A stretch of DNA of 64,000 bases. Origin: JAHHUA01 sp036635475. GTDB taxonomy: Bacteria; Bacillota; Clostridia; Oscillospirales; Ruminococcaceae. The notes under the pieces were generated by a model. That model saw nothing but the letters and a program-made list of their open reading frames with translations. It searched no databases and was not told the DNA's origin. Positions 52,292-61,705 of the stretch are shown piece by piece. The stretch is from assembly GCA_036635475.1 (NCBI GenBank), contig JAVWQH010000003.1:16138-80137 (forward strand), given 5' to 3'. Numbering within the stretch: the stretch's first letter is position 1; each line of letters starts with the position of its first letter. The translations under genes were made by a program, and so were the position numbers.

Positions 52292-53305
52292 TTATCTCAT
52301 CAAAACTGTTGCCCAAATTGCAATTGCACTTCCTATAAATGTGATTACTGTGAAAATTGTCACGATTTTCATTTCTGAATATCCACACATTTCATAGTGA
52401 TGATGTATTGGACTCATCTTGAAAATCCTTTTCCCTGTCAGTTTAAAACTTGCAACTTGCAAAACAACTGAAAGTGATTCTATAATATATATTATACCTG
52501 AAAATATCAGTATTAACGGCATATTAACTCCAAATGCCATTGCAACAACAAGTCCTCCCAAAAACAAAGAACCTGTATCGCCCATAAATACTTTTGCAGG
52601 ATAGAAATTCCAAACTAAAAAGCCAAGACAGCCTCCTGCTGTTGCAACTGCCAATATGTTTATGTTTCCATACCCCATAATCATACTGATAACCATAAAT
52701 CCCAGCGATGCCGCAAAAGTAACTGATGAACAAAGTCCGTCTAGTCCGTCCGTTAAATTCACTGAATTAGTTATAAATATTATGCCTAAAACGCAAAGCG
52801 GGTAATACAAAATTCCTATGTCTAATTGCCCCATAAACGGAATTTGTAAAACTGTTGAATTATCCCCAATAATGTACATTGTCCATAGGTAGAAAACCGC
52901 TACAATAAACTGCATTATAAGCTTTTGTTTAACTGTTAAACCCAGATTTCTCTTTTTAACAACCTTAACGTAATCATCTACAAATCCGATAAATCCTGAT
53001 GCCAATGCCATCATTATTCCCACAATAAATCTTCCTGTGTGGATTATCTCATATTCAGATGAAATATTTTTGCCCGCCGAATTTGAAATAAAACCCAATA
53101 TTGCCGCTGAAACTATTCCGATTATAAACATAAATCCGCCCATTGTTGGGGTATTTTCCTTTGACTTATGCCATCGTGGACCTATATCTAAAATTGTTTG
53201 ACCATATTTAAGCTTTTTCAAAAATGGTATTAACCAAAATCCCAAAATTGCAGTTACTCCAAAGGATACTACTGCTGTTATTACCAATGATGTTCCATTT
53301 ACCAC
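52292..53305 (-). CDS. mraY: Phospho-MurNAc-pentapeptide transferase MraY
   Basis: Joins UDP-MurNAc-pentapeptide to undecaprenyl phosphate, giving lipid I. 337 residues with about ten membrane segments. Catalytic loops are present: KENTPTMGG (about 50), FVDDYVKVVKKRNLGLT (Asp pair, about 107), NLTDGLDGL (about 182), MGDTGSLFLGG (about 241) and MSPIHHHYE near the C-terminus. It starts with GTG, nine bases after GGAGG. In most species murD follows; here ftsW comes next after only 27 bp. Confidence 0.96.
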   Translation of the reverse strand: MVNGTSLVITAVVSFGVTAILGFWLIPFLKKLKYGQTILDIGPRWHKSKENTPTMGGFMFIIGIVSAAILGFISNSAGKNISSEYEIIHTGRFIVGIMMALASGFIGFVDDYVKVVKKRNLGLTVKQKLIMQFIVAVFYLWTMYIIGDNSTVLQIPFMGQLDIGILYYPLCVLGIIFITNSVNLTDGLDGLCSSVTFAASLGFMVISMIMGYGNINILAVATAGGCLGFLVWNFYPAKVFMGDTGSLFLGGLVVAMAFGVNMPLILIFSGIIYIIESLSVVLQVASFKLTGKRIFKMSPIHHHYEMCGYSEMKIVTIFTVITFIGSAIAIWATVLMR

Positions 53306-53329
53306 CTTGTTTTACCTCCAAAGGATATT

Positions 53330-54691
53330 TTACTTGCCAAGTTTGGCATATATACCCTTTATTACTTCTTCAAGTTTCATTCCTCTGCTGCCTTTTACCC
53401 ACACTACATCTCCGGGTTTTATTGAATATAATAGTTCATTTGTTAGTTCTTCTTTAGTATCATAATTCATTGCTTGTATTCCAAGTTCATATGCACGTTT
53501 TGTACATAACTTCATCTTTTCGCCGAATGTGAAAGCTTCATCAATATTGTTTTCGCAAAGCATATCCCCAATATTGCTATGTGCAGATTCTGATATTGCA
53601 CCCAACTCAAGCATATCTGCCAAAACCGCTATTTTTCGCCCATCGTTGGAATATTCACCTAATGTTTTCATTGCCGCTTTCATTGAATCGGGACTTGCAT
53701 TGTAACAATCTTCAACGATTATTATACCATTAATATTTACAATATTTTGTCGCATTCCGGAAGGTTCATAATTTTTCAATGCAGAAATACAATCTTCTAT
53801 TGTAATATTCATTTCTCGTCCGACTGCAATTGCTGCTAAAGCATTTAGAACATTATGCTTTCCAATTGTGGGGATAACTGCTGAAAAAGTATTTTCATTA
53901 ATATGTACTTCAAATTTGCTTTGACCATTTTCTTCCACAATGTCACTTGCCAATATATCTGACTGACTGTTTTCAATTCCATATGTAATCATCTTGAATT
54001 TTGGAAGATTAACTTCTTTTAGCAAGTCATTATCTCCACAAAGTATGAGTGGAGAATTTTCTTTCATTCCGTCACATATTTCAAGTTTTGCTTTTAATAT
54101 ATTCTCTCTCGTTTTAAGGTATTCCAAATGGCAAACTCCAATATTGGTTATAACTGCAATGTTCGGCTGTGCAACCATTGTAAGTTCTTCGATTTCGCCA
54201 AAATTGCTCATACCCATTTCAAGTACACAAGCTTCATAACTTTCATTCAGTTTGAACACCGTTTTTGGAAGTCCTATTTCGTTGTTTTCGTTTCCTTCGG
54301 ATTTAAGGGTTTTGTATTTGCTCGACACAACACAACTTATAAAATCTTTTGAGGTGGTTTTTCCAACACTACCTGTTACTCCGATTACTTTTATATCAAA
54401 TTTATTGCGATACATTTTTGCAATATCCAACAGAGCTTTTGATGTATTTTCAACATACAAAATTCGTTCGTCATCAAAATCTTGCTTTTTGTGTGATATT
54501 ACGCAGACTGCACCATTGTCTAATACACTTTTTATAAAATTATGTCCGTCAAAATTTTCTCCTTCAATTGCAACAAATGCTGAACCTTTTTCAATAGCTC
54601 TTGAATCTGTTGAAATAGCATTGACTTTTTCATTTATATTGCATTTTGCTCCTATTGCTTGAGCAATTTCTGAAGTGTAAATAGTATTCAT
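53330..54691 (-). CDS. murF: UDP-MurNAc-tripeptide:D-Ala-D-Ala ligase MurF
   Basis: Adds D-Ala-D-Ala to UDP-MurNAc-tripeptide, completing the pentapeptide. 453 residues. Three Mur-ligase domains are visible: an N-terminal STDSRAIEKGSAFVAIEGENFDG-type pocket (start STDSRAIEKGSAF), the ATP-binding loop GVTGSVGKTTSKDF, the central EMGMSNFGEIEELT and NIGVCHLE, and the C-terminal IIVEDCYNASPDSMKAA. The ATG at 54691 is chosen; an in-frame TTG two codons earlier is less good. It follows murE by 21 bp. Confidence 0.95.
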   Translation of the reverse strand: MNTIYTSEIAQAIGAKCNINEKVNAISTDSRAIEKGSAFVAIEGENFDGHNFIKSVLDNGAVCVISHKKQDFDDERILYVENTSKALLDIAKMYRNKFDIKVIGVTGSVGKTTSKDFISCVVSSKYKTLKSEGNENNEIGLPKTVFKLNESYEACVLEMGMSNFGEIEELTMVAQPNIAVITNIGVCHLEYLKTRENILKAKLEICDGMKENSPLILCGDNDLLKEVNLPKFKMITYGIENSQSDILASDIVEENGQSKFEVHINENTFSAVIPTIGKHNVLNALAAIAVGREMNITIEDCISALKNYEPSGMRQNIVNINGIIIVEDCYNASPDSMKAAMKTLGEYSNDGRKIAVLADMLELGAISESAHSNIGDMLCENNIDEAFTFGEKMKLCTKRAYELGIQAMNYDTKEELTNELLYSIKPGDVVWVKGSRGMKLEEVIKGIYAKLGK

Positions 54692-54712
54692 ATGCAAATT
54701 TCCTTTCTGCTA

Positions 54713-56149
54713 TTAGTCACTTTTGACAGCCAAAAATTGATTTACAAGCTCTTTTTCATTAAAATAAACTGAGCCAAAATCAAGAACTTGATAATCCTCA
54801 TGTCCTTTGCCTGCCAATATTAATATATCTCCATTTTGTAAATTATCTATCGCCCATTTTATTGCATCAAACCTATCAACAATTATCTTGTATTTTTTGC
54901 TGTTTTTCATTCCGATAATTGTGTCATTAATAATTTGCATTGGGTCTTCTTCTCTTGGATTATCTGAAGTTATAATTGCAAAGTCAGAGTTTTCTTCAAC
55001 AATTCTTCCCATATCTGCACGTTTTTTTCTATCTCGACAACCTGCACAACCAAATAATGTTATAAGTCTGCCGTTTTTGAATTTTTTCATAGTGGTGAGC
55101 ATTTTTTCCAGTGCATCAGGTGCATGAGCATAATCTCTGATAATTGTAAATTTATCGTTGGCAACCAAAACTTCAAGTCTGCCATTTACACCAACTGAAT
55201 TTTCCAGTCCTAATGCCACATCTTCAATTGTTGCACCTAAATTCAAACAACAAGCCGCTGTTGCCATTGCATTTGAAACTGAATAATCCCCAGGCATAGT
55301 TATTTTTATTCTTGAAATTATGCTATCGCCTACAAATGCAAATGTACTCCCCGACGATGTTGAATTAACGTTTTTTGCTGTGTAATCTGCCTCATCATTA
55401 TCTATTGAATATGTCAAAGTTTTTCCCGAATATTCCTGTGACAATCTTCTTCCATATTCATCATCAAGATTTATAATTGCTTTTTTGCACACATCAAAAA
55501 GCTTTTTCTTGGCTTGAAAATAATTTTCCATTGTTAAATGGTAGTCAAGGTGGTCAACTGTTAAATTAGTGAAAATACCTACTTCAAATTCAATTCCAGC
55601 TAATCTATATTGGTCAAGTGCGTGAGATGATGCCTCCATAACTGCATATTCACACCCTGCTTTAACCATTCTCGAAAGCATTGAATGGAGGGAAAAGGCA
55701 TCTGGAGTTGTGTTTTTTGTGGGCAAAATTATATCGCCTATTTCATTGTGGATTGTACCCATCAAGCCAACTTTTTTGCCCATTCTTTCCAATATCTGCT
55801 TAATTAAAAACACACAAGTGCTTTTTCCGTTTGTACCTGTTACAGCTATCATTTTCAGTTTTTTTGATGGATTACCAAAATATGCACTGCACATTTTTCC
55901 ATATGCAATTCTTGTATTTTCAACAATAATTTGATTTTTAAGTCCCAAATTATGGTCGACTACAACTGCACAAGCACCATTTTCTAAAGCTTTTGGTGCA
56001 TATTCGTGACCGTCAAATTGAAGTCCTTTTATGCAAACATAAATGTTCCCTTTTTCCAACTGCCTTGAGTCGGAGGTAATGCCCGTAATTTGTACATCGC
56101 CCAAATTAGAGCTGAATTTTATATCTTCCAACAAAGTAAGCAAGTTCAC
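54713..56149 (-). CDS. murE: UDP-MurNAc-L-Ala-D-Glu:meso-DAP ligase MurE
   Basis: Adds the third residue of the stem peptide. 478 residues. Visible: SRQLEKGNIYVCIKG, ATP loop VTGTNGKSTCVFLI, AVMEASSHALDQYR, TNLTVDHLDYH and the specificity motif DNPR in ITSDNPREEDP, which marks meso-diaminopimelate rather than lysine as substrate. So the wall should contain mDAP. The GTG at 56149 lies behind AAAGGGG at good spacing; the longer form beginning nine bases upstream overlaps that site. Twenty-one bases after the SpoVD-type gene. Confidence 0.95.
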   Translation of the reverse strand: MNLLTLLEDIKFSSNLGDVQITGITSDSRQLEKGNIYVCIKGLQFDGHEYAPKALENGACAVVVDHNLGLKNQIIVENTRIAYGKMCSAYFGNPSKKLKMIAVTGTNGKSTCVFLIKQILERMGKKVGLMGTIHNEIGDIILPTKNTTPDAFSLHSMLSRMVKAGCEYAVMEASSHALDQYRLAGIEFEVGIFTNLTVDHLDYHLTMENYFQAKKKLFDVCKKAIINLDDEYGRRLSQEYSGKTLTYSIDNDEADYTAKNVNSTSSGSTFAFVGDSIISRIKITMPGDYSVSNAMATAACCLNLGATIEDVALGLENSVGVNGRLEVLVANDKFTIIRDYAHAPDALEKMLTTMKKFKNGRLITLFGCAGCRDRKKRADMGRIVEENSDFAIITSDNPREEDPMQIINDTIIGMKNSKKYKIIVDRFDAIKWAIDNLQNGDILILAGKGHEDYQVLDFGSVYFNEKELVNQFLAVKSD

Positions 56150-56170
56150 AAATACCACCCCTTTAAATTT

Positions 56171-58423
56171 TTATCCCGCTAGGTTCTTGTCTGTAAATTC
56201 TACGGTTATAACGCTTCCTCTTTCAACTTCTGTTCCTGATGGCGGGTCTTGCTTAATTGCAACGCAACCAGGTGTTTCAATTGAAGTTCCAACTAACCTT
56301 ATATTTAATCCTTGATTTATTATTGTTCGATTTGCCTGTTGTCCCGACTGATTTATAACATCAGGAACTGTTACCATTAGGATATCATTGGTTTCTTCAG
56401 TGTAAACAATAACCGTTCCTTCTCTTGGTATTGGCTGTCCTGATGAGGGAACTTGTTTCACAACTGTTGTTCCTGTTCCGATTGTTTTATATCTAAGTCC
56501 CAATTTAGTCAATTCATTTTCAGCATCTAATGCCTTTTTACCAATCAAAAATGGTACAGGCAAGTCAATTTTTTCAATTTCTTCTTGTGAATAGTTTGGT
56601 TGTATTCCCAAATATGGAAGTGTATCTGCCAATATTCCTCCAACTACGGGCGAGGCTATTACTGAACCGAAAACATTTCCGTTTGCTGGCTCATCAAGCA
56701 AAACAAGTACCATTATTTCAGGGTCTTCAACAGGTGCAAATCCCATAAATGATGAAACATAATAGGCAATTTGTCCGTTTACTCTTTTATCAGTTTTTTC
56801 GGATGTTCCGGTTTTTCCACCAATTCGATATCCGGGCATATAAACACTTCTGCCTGAACCGGATACTTGGTCCTTAACAACATCTTCCAAAAGTACTCTC
56901 ATTAAATCTGATGTTTCTTTTGATATGACCTGTCTTTTGACTGTTGGTTCTGTTGCCGAAACTACATTTCCGTTTGCATCAAGTTCTTGTTTTATTACAT
57001 ATGGCTGCATAAGATTTCCGCCGTTTATTGTGGCACATAATGCAGTTGCAAGCTGAATTGGAGTTACTTTAAACGTCTGTCCAAATGAGCTTATTGTCAG
57101 CTCCACGCCTTTATCCACATCAAGGGTTTTTTGACTATGGACAAGCCCTGCATTATCCGCTTCACCCGGAACGTCAATGCCTGTGGGTTGTGTTAATCCA
57201 AAAGCATCAAAGTATTTATAAAAATCTTTTCCGCCCATTCTCTGACCTATTTGCATAAAAACAGGGTTACAAGAATATTTTATTGCTTGTGCAAAAGTAA
57301 TAGTGCCATGTCCTGACGTTTTCCAGCAACGCACTTTTCTATCTGCCACAATATGGTATCCTGGGCAATTGAAAAGCTCAGTATATGGGTCTACTATGCC
57401 TTTATCCAATGCTGAGGCTGCCATTATTACTTTAAATACCGAACCCGGCTCATAAGGGTCACTGACAGCTTTATTACGCCATTGTTCAAATTGTGCTTTT
57501 CCATATTCATCTTTATATTTTTCTTCATCTTCAGATTTAAGTTTATCAAGTTCAGCAAGCTTTTGAGGGTCTGCAATAACAAATGGTTCATTCGGGTCAA
57601 AATCAGGCTTTGTTGCCATTGCCAAAACCTCGCCTGTTTTAACATTCATAACTATACAAGCGGCTCTATTTTGCACTTGATATTCTTTTACAGCGGCTTC
57701 AAGATGTTTTTCCACAAAATGCTGTATAACTTCATCTATTGTCAAAACCAAACTATTTCCGGGTACTGCCTCGTAAATTTGCTTGTAATTATACGGCATA
57801 TAACTTCCAACTGCGTTTTTAGCTGTTGTAACTCTGCCGGATTTTCCACTTAATGTTTTATTATAGTACGCTTCCAAACCATATAATCCATTATTTTCTG
57901 TACCTGTAAATCCTACCACTGTTGATGCAAGACTTGCATATGGATAAAAACGTTTTGTATCTTCTTCTAAAAATACTCCCTTAATATCGTTTTCCTTTGC
58001 AAATTTAGTTATCTCTTCACCAACTTCGCCGGAAACTTTGGTTTTAACTCTGAAATATAAACTTTTTTTATCGCTTCCGCCTTTTATTATCTTTTCTTTA
58101 TCTACTTCTAGCAATTGACTGAATTTATTTGCAATAAGTTCAAGTTCTTGTTCATCTTTTATGTCTGCGGGAGAAATACAAACATTATAAACCTGTTCAC
58201 TCTGGGCAAGAGTATTCATATTTCTATCGTAGATTGTTCCTCTTTCAGCACTTATTATTGCCGAAGTCATCTGGTTATTTAATGCACTTTTTTGATATTG
58301 TTCACCATTTACTATTTGGATTTCATAAAGTCTATAAATTAAAATTGAGAATGCAACAACAACCATCACCAGCATTACACCGGTAATTCTTTTTTTGGTA
58401 TTGTTTTGTAGGGTTTTATTCAT
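56171..58423 (-). CDS. spoVD: Class B penicillin-binding protein with PASTA domains (SpoVD/FtsI type)
   Basis: A transpeptidase that crosslinks peptidoglycan. 750 residues: a short cytoplasmic tail, one membrane anchor (about 12-33), a pedestal domain (about 50-230) and a transpeptidase domain with EPGSVFKVI (SxxK), YSCNPVF (SxN) and GGKTGTSEK (KTG). Two C-terminal PASTA domains (about 615-675 and 680-745). This arrangement matches SpoVD, which builds the spore cortex in B. subtilis; as the only class B PBP in this cluster it may also serve as the divisome FtsI. The ATG at 58423 follows GGAGG; a start 63 bases upstream adds an implausible N-terminus. Confidence 0.93.
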   Translation of the reverse strand: MNKTLQNNTKKRITGVMLVMVVVAFSILIYRLYEIQIVNGEQYQKSALNNQMTSAIISAERGTIYDRNMNTLAQSEQVYNVCISPADIKDEQELELIANKFSQLLEVDKEKIIKGGSDKKSLYFRVKTKVSGEVGEEITKFAKENDIKGVFLEEDTKRFYPYASLASTVVGFTGTENNGLYGLEAYYNKTLSGKSGRVTTAKNAVGSYMPYNYKQIYEAVPGNSLVLTIDEVIQHFVEKHLEAAVKEYQVQNRAACIVMNVKTGEVLAMATKPDFDPNEPFVIADPQKLAELDKLKSEDEEKYKDEYGKAQFEQWRNKAVSDPYEPGSVFKVIMAASALDKGIVDPYTELFNCPGYHIVADRKVRCWKTSGHGTITFAQAIKYSCNPVFMQIGQRMGGKDFYKYFDAFGLTQPTGIDVPGEADNAGLVHSQKTLDVDKGVELTISSFGQTFKVTPIQLATALCATINGGNLMQPYVIKQELDANGNVVSATEPTVKRQVISKETSDLMRVLLEDVVKDQVSGSGRSVYMPGYRIGGKTGTSEKTDKRVNGQIAYYVSSFMGFAPVEDPEIMVLVLLDEPANGNVFGSVIASPVVGGILADTLPYLGIQPNYSQEEIEKIDLPVPFLIGKKALDAENELTKLGLRYKTIGTGTTVVKQVPSSGQPIPREGTVIVYTEETNDILMVTVPDVINQSGQQANRTIINQGLNIRLVGTSIETPGCVAIKQDPPSGTEVERGSVITVEFTDKNLAG

Positions 58424-58561
58424 TTTTCTCCTCCAATAAATTAAAATCGCATTTAAAGCCTTTATTTTCCAATTTATTTTATACACTTATAAACAAACTA
58501 AGAGCTAAGAACTTTTTATCTTAACTCTCAGTCACACTTCCATGATAGGAAGTTAATAATT

Positions 58562-59068
58562 TTATTTATCCGTCTTATCATTATCATTTGTTTTATCTAT
58601 TTGAATAAACTGACTAACTCCACTGATTAATTTTTGCGCTATTTTATCTTCTTGCTCACCCTTTACATATTCTATTTTATCTTCAGGTGACATATTCACA
58701 TATTCTATTTGATATGGTTCAATTTTTGATAATCCCAGATTTTCTTTAGCATATGTCTCGATATTTTTAAGGCTTACCTTACATTCAAGATTAGTAGCAA
58801 GTTTTCTATTTTCACTTATTAATGTTGTATATTCTTTATTGGCAGTTGATATTTCATTGCCTAATTCATTAATCAAGGCATTGCTATAAAGTGTTGCAGC
58901 AAGCATTCCAATTATCAACAATCCCAAAAGCATAGTCCCAAGGCTAATTGCTTTTACAGAGGTTGATTTTGACTTTCCAATTACTTGTAGGTTTGGTTTA
59001 ACCACAGATGACTGTTTTGTTTGAAATGCTGACAAATCATATGCTGAACTTTCCTTATTGTAGTTCAT
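58562..59068 (-). CDS. ftsL: Cell division protein FtsL-like
   Basis: A small bitopic protein of 168 residues: about 39 polar N-terminal residues, one membrane segment (ISLGTMLLGLLIIGMLA, about 41-58), a predicted coiled coil (NELGNEISTANKEYTTLISE), the conserved AKENLGLSKIEPYQIEYV stretch and a charged C-terminal tail. FtsL sequences are poorly conserved; position between rsmH and the PBP gene and this topology carry the call. It would bind FtsQ/DivIB and DivIC and recruit FtsW/SpoVD. Confidence 0.8.
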   Translation of the reverse strand: MNYNKESSAYDLSAFQTKQSSVVKPNLQVIGKSKSTSVKAISLGTMLLGLLIIGMLAATLYSNALINELGNEISTANKEYTTLISENRKLATNLECKVSLKNIETYAKENLGLSKIEPYQIEYVNMSPEDKIEYVKGEQEDKIAQKLISGVSQFIQIDKTNDNDKTDK

Positions 59069-59091
59069 TTTAATCCCTCCATATTTTTTAT

Positions 59092-60018
59092 CTATATTTT
59101 TTCAATTATTCTTAGTTTTGCACTTCTGCTTCTGTTATTAATGCTCAATTCCTCTTCACTCGCTTCAATAGGTTTTCTGTTTACAAGTCTTCCTTTTGGT
59201 TTGTTTCCACAAACACAAATTGGAAAATCAGGTGGGCAAGTGCAACCTTTTGCCAGTGAAACAAATTTCTGTTTCACCATTCTGTCTTCAAGTGAATGGA
59301 ATGTGATTACGGCAAGTCTGCCATTAGGATTAAGCTTGTCAAACGCTGCATCTAAGCAAATAGAAAGATTGTCGAGTTCACTGTTTACCGCTATTCGTAT
59401 CGCTTGAAAAGTTCGTTTTGCCGGGTGACCACCTTCACGTCTGACTGCTGCGGGTATTGACATTTTTATTATTTCAACTAATTCAAATGTTGTTTGAATT
59501 GGCTTTTCTTCACGTTTTTTTTGAATATTTTGTGCTATTCTCATAGCAAATTTTTCTTCGCCAAATTCCCTTAAAATTCTTGCTATATCTGAAACACTGC
59601 TGTTATTTACAATATCATAAGCTGATATTCCTTTTTGGCTCATTCTCATATCAAGAGGTGCATCAAAATTGTAAGAAAATCCTCTTTCAGGAGTATCCAA
59701 TTGATGAGATGAAACACCTAAATCAAGCAATATTCCATCTGCGCCTTTAATGCTTAAATTGTCCATTACTTGGGAAATTTGTGAGAAATCGCTTTCCACA
59801 ACCTTAGCACAACTAAATTCTGACAATCGTTTGGTGGCTATTTTAATGGCAGTTGGGTCTTTGTCAATTGCAATAAGTGTACCATTTGTCAATCTCTTTG
59901 CAATTTGAATTGAATGCCCTGCCCCACCCGCTGTGCCATCTATATACACACCGTTTGGATTTATATTAAGTCCATCTATACACTCATCAAGGAGAACCGA
60001 TATATGTTTAAATTCCAT
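59092..60018 (-). CDS. rsmH: 16S rRNA m4C1402 methyltransferase RsmH
   Basis: Methylates N4 of C1402 in 16S rRNA, in the P site. 308 residues, typical. SAM-binding loop DGTAGGAGHSIQIAKRL (about 29-45), DKDPTAI, LDLGVSSHQLD (about 98-108), FSYNFDAPLDMRMS and the C-terminal FHSLEDRMVKQKF are all present. GGTTA-type spacing before the ATG is modest but acceptable. Second gene of the dcw cluster. Confidence 0.96.
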   Translation of the reverse strand: MEFKHISVLLDECIDGLNINPNGVYIDGTAGGAGHSIQIAKRLTNGTLIAIDKDPTAIKIATKRLSEFSCAKVVESDFSQISQVMDNLSIKGADGILLDLGVSSHQLDTPERGFSYNFDAPLDMRMSQKGISAYDIVNNSSVSDIARILREFGEEKFAMRIAQNIQKKREEKPIQTTFELVEIIKMSIPAAVRREGGHPAKRTFQAIRIAVNSELDNLSICLDAAFDKLNPNGRLAVITFHSLEDRMVKQKFVSLAKGCTCPPDFPICVCGNKPKGRLVNRKPIEASEEELSINNRSRSAKLRIIEKI

Positions 60019-60068
60019 ATTAACCTCACTTTTAAGCCGTTTTCACAAATCAATAAGATTACTTTACA

Positions 60069-60488
60069 TTAAAAGTCTAAATCGTCCATCGCTTCGGCAA
60101 TCATATCAGCTGTCAAGGTTTCGTTAATTTTGTCATAGCTTTCCTTGTCCCATATTTCGGCTCGAACTGATGCACCGACTATCATAATTTCTTTAGTCAA
60201 TCCGGCATATTCACGAAGATTAGAAGGAATTATTATTCGTCCTTGTTTGTCAGCTTGAACTTCAATAGCACCGGCAAACATAAATCTTTGTAAATTTCTT
60301 GACTTACTCATTGGCAAAGAGCGAATTTTATCCTCAAGAACTTTCCATTCACTCATTGAATAAACAAATAAGCAATTGTCAAGACCTTTTGTTACGATAA
60401 AACTCTCCCCTAAATCTTCTCTTAATTTAGAAGGAAAATTGACACGACCTTTCGCATCTAAGTTATGAGAATATTCACCTATTAACAT
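60069..60488 (-). CDS. mraZ: Transcriptional regulator MraZ
   Basis: The DNA-binding regulator that opens the dcw cluster and represses its own operon in bacteria studied so far. 139 residues with two AbrB-like swapped-hairpin repeats: NLDAKGRVNFPSKLRE (about 9-24) and QADKQGRIIIPSNLREYAG (about 76-94). The ATG at 60488 is right behind GGGGGAAGGA; the longer in-frame form adds 18 residues that cross the MraZ-type repeats upstream and is rejected. Three 10-bp repeats upstream look like its operator. Confidence 0.95.
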   Translation of the reverse strand: MLIGEYSHNLDAKGRVNFPSKLREDLGESFIVTKGLDNCLFVYSMSEWKVLEDKIRSLPMSKSRNLQRFMFAGAIEVQADKQGRIIIPSNLREYAGLTKEIMIVGASVRAEIWDKESYDKINETLTADMIAEAMDDLDF

Positions 60489-60514
60489 TTTCCTTCCCCC
60501 ATTTATAAGAAAAT

Positions 60515-60544
60515 TTATCCACTTTTCACCACTTCTCACCACGT
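60515..60544 (-). promoter_or_regulatory. MraZ operator: three 10-bp direct repeats
   Basis: Minus strand ACGTGGTGAG, AAGTGGTGAA, AAGTGGATAA in tandem: GTGG recurs every 10 bp, that is on one DNA face. MraZ is known to bind such spaced repeats near dcw promoters (TGGG-N in E. coli, AAAGTG in Mollicutes). They begin at the likely transcription start of the promoter at 60551. Confidence 0.75.
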
Positions 60545-60550
60545 AAGTTA

Positions 60551-60579
60551 ATTATACTCATATACACATAAAATTGCAA
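60551..60579 (-). promoter_or_regulatory. Proximal dcw promoter
   Basis: Minus strand TTGCAA, 17 bases, TATAAT, directly upstream of the MraZ repeats. Confidence 0.75.
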
Positions 60580-60606
60580 GTATCTATCAGAGTTTTTGAT
60601 GTGTGA

Positions 60607-60634
60607 ATTATAACAATTAAGTGTCAATTTTCAA
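60607..60634 (-). promoter_or_regulatory. Distal dcw promoter
   Basis: Minus strand TTGAAA, 16 bases, TATAAT with an upstream TG. Two promoters for the dcw cluster are plausible. Confidence 0.6.
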
Positions 60635-60878
60635 AATTAAGTAATACTTTTGTAACTTTGTGCCTGCAAAATACTATAAACTCGTAATTTTTATAATATT
60701 AATTTATGTTTTGAACTTTTACATCAATTAGATAGTTTTTTTATTTTAAATATGCTGATTTATATAAAAATATACTTATAATGATTTTATACAAAGTTTT
60801 TTATGTTTTATTTAAAATTATGCAATAAAAGAAAATTTAATCGTCACCTATGTATTAAGAAACTAAAAGGAGATTTAT
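60635..60878. other. AT-rich divergent spacer between dcw promoters and lipoprotein gene
   Basis: About 245 bp without an ORF. It must hold the promoter of the lipoprotein gene at 60879 (a TATAAT-like string lies near 60775), but no convincing -35 is visible. I see no RNA structure. Confidence 0.55.
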
Positions 60879-61556
60879 ATGAAAAAACTACTTATAACCT
60901 TTATAATCATTTCATTAATTTCATCTTTAATGATTGCTTGCACTAAAAACAAAGCAACTGATGAAAATATTCAACCTATTGATAAACAACCATCAACAAA
61001 TAATTCCACATCTTCCTCTCCTGATTCGATAAAGCAAGATAGCTCGGAGCAACCTGTGATGATAGCAGATGCTGCACTTTATCGTGGGGAATTGGTTGAA
61101 ATAGATATTGACGGAAAATGGGTATTAGCGCAAGTTGAGGGAAGAAATTATGGCAAAGAAAAATTAATTTGTGATATTTCCGAAACCAATTTTATTTCCC
61201 CTCAAGATAAAGTAAGCATTGGTGATTATCTTGAAGTTTACTATGGAATTGGCAATTCGGAAATATTGTCTGATACATCTCAAGTTGAAGTGAAACCTAT
61301 TGTTTTAACAGAACTTTCTCCCTCGAAAATTTGTGTTATAAATGGCAAAATAACCAGTGTTGATGAGAAATCAGTCACTGTTACATCAGATGAAAATTCA
61401 GAAAAAACTTTTGTAATGCACATCACTGATGAAACCAAAATTTATGCTTCAGAACTTGCTGTTGGTGACAAATTATCCATTTATCATTCAGGTATGCTAA
61501 CTAGAAGTATTCCACCACAAGGTACAGCAATAGAAATTTCTATAATAAACGAATAA
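60879..61556 (+). CDS. Hypothetical lipoprotein
   Basis: A 225-residue secreted lipoprotein: signal peptide ending in the lipobox LMIAC (Cys 21), a Ser/Asn/Gln-rich linker (about 25-60), then two small beta-rich segments, one with YRGELVEIDIDGKWVLAQV and one with INGKITSVDEKSVTVTSD and LAVGDKLSIYH, which look like OB-like or DUF3221-like barrels. Function unknown; I do not recognise it as a named family. GGAG precedes the ATG and a strong terminator follows. Single gene, divergent from the dcw cluster. Confidence 0.75.
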   Translation: MKKLLITFIIISLISSLMIACTKNKATDENIQPIDKQPSTNNSTSSSPDSIKQDSSEQPVMIADAALYRGELVEIDIDGKWVLAQVEGRNYGKEKLICDISETNFISPQDKVSIGDYLEVYYGIGNSEILSDTSQVEVKPIVLTELSPSKICVINGKITSVDEKSVTVTSDENSEKTFVMHITDETKIYASELAVGDKLSIYHSGMLTRSIPPQGTAIEISIINE

Positions 61557-61562
61557 TATTAA

Positions 61563-61609
61563 AAGAACAATAAAAGTCTGTTAGAAAATAACGGACTTTT
61601 ATTGTTCTT
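61563..61609 (+). terminator. Terminator after the lipoprotein gene
   Basis: A perfect 21-bp stem with a 5-base loop, seven bases after the stop codon. Confidence 0.85.
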
Positions 61610-61705
61610 TTGCAAAGTTTAAAGGTTACATCTGGACTTTTGACTCACAAAAAGTTATACTTATAAGAAGTGAATAAAATATTTCATCTCATAAGGTTGT
61701 GCTGT

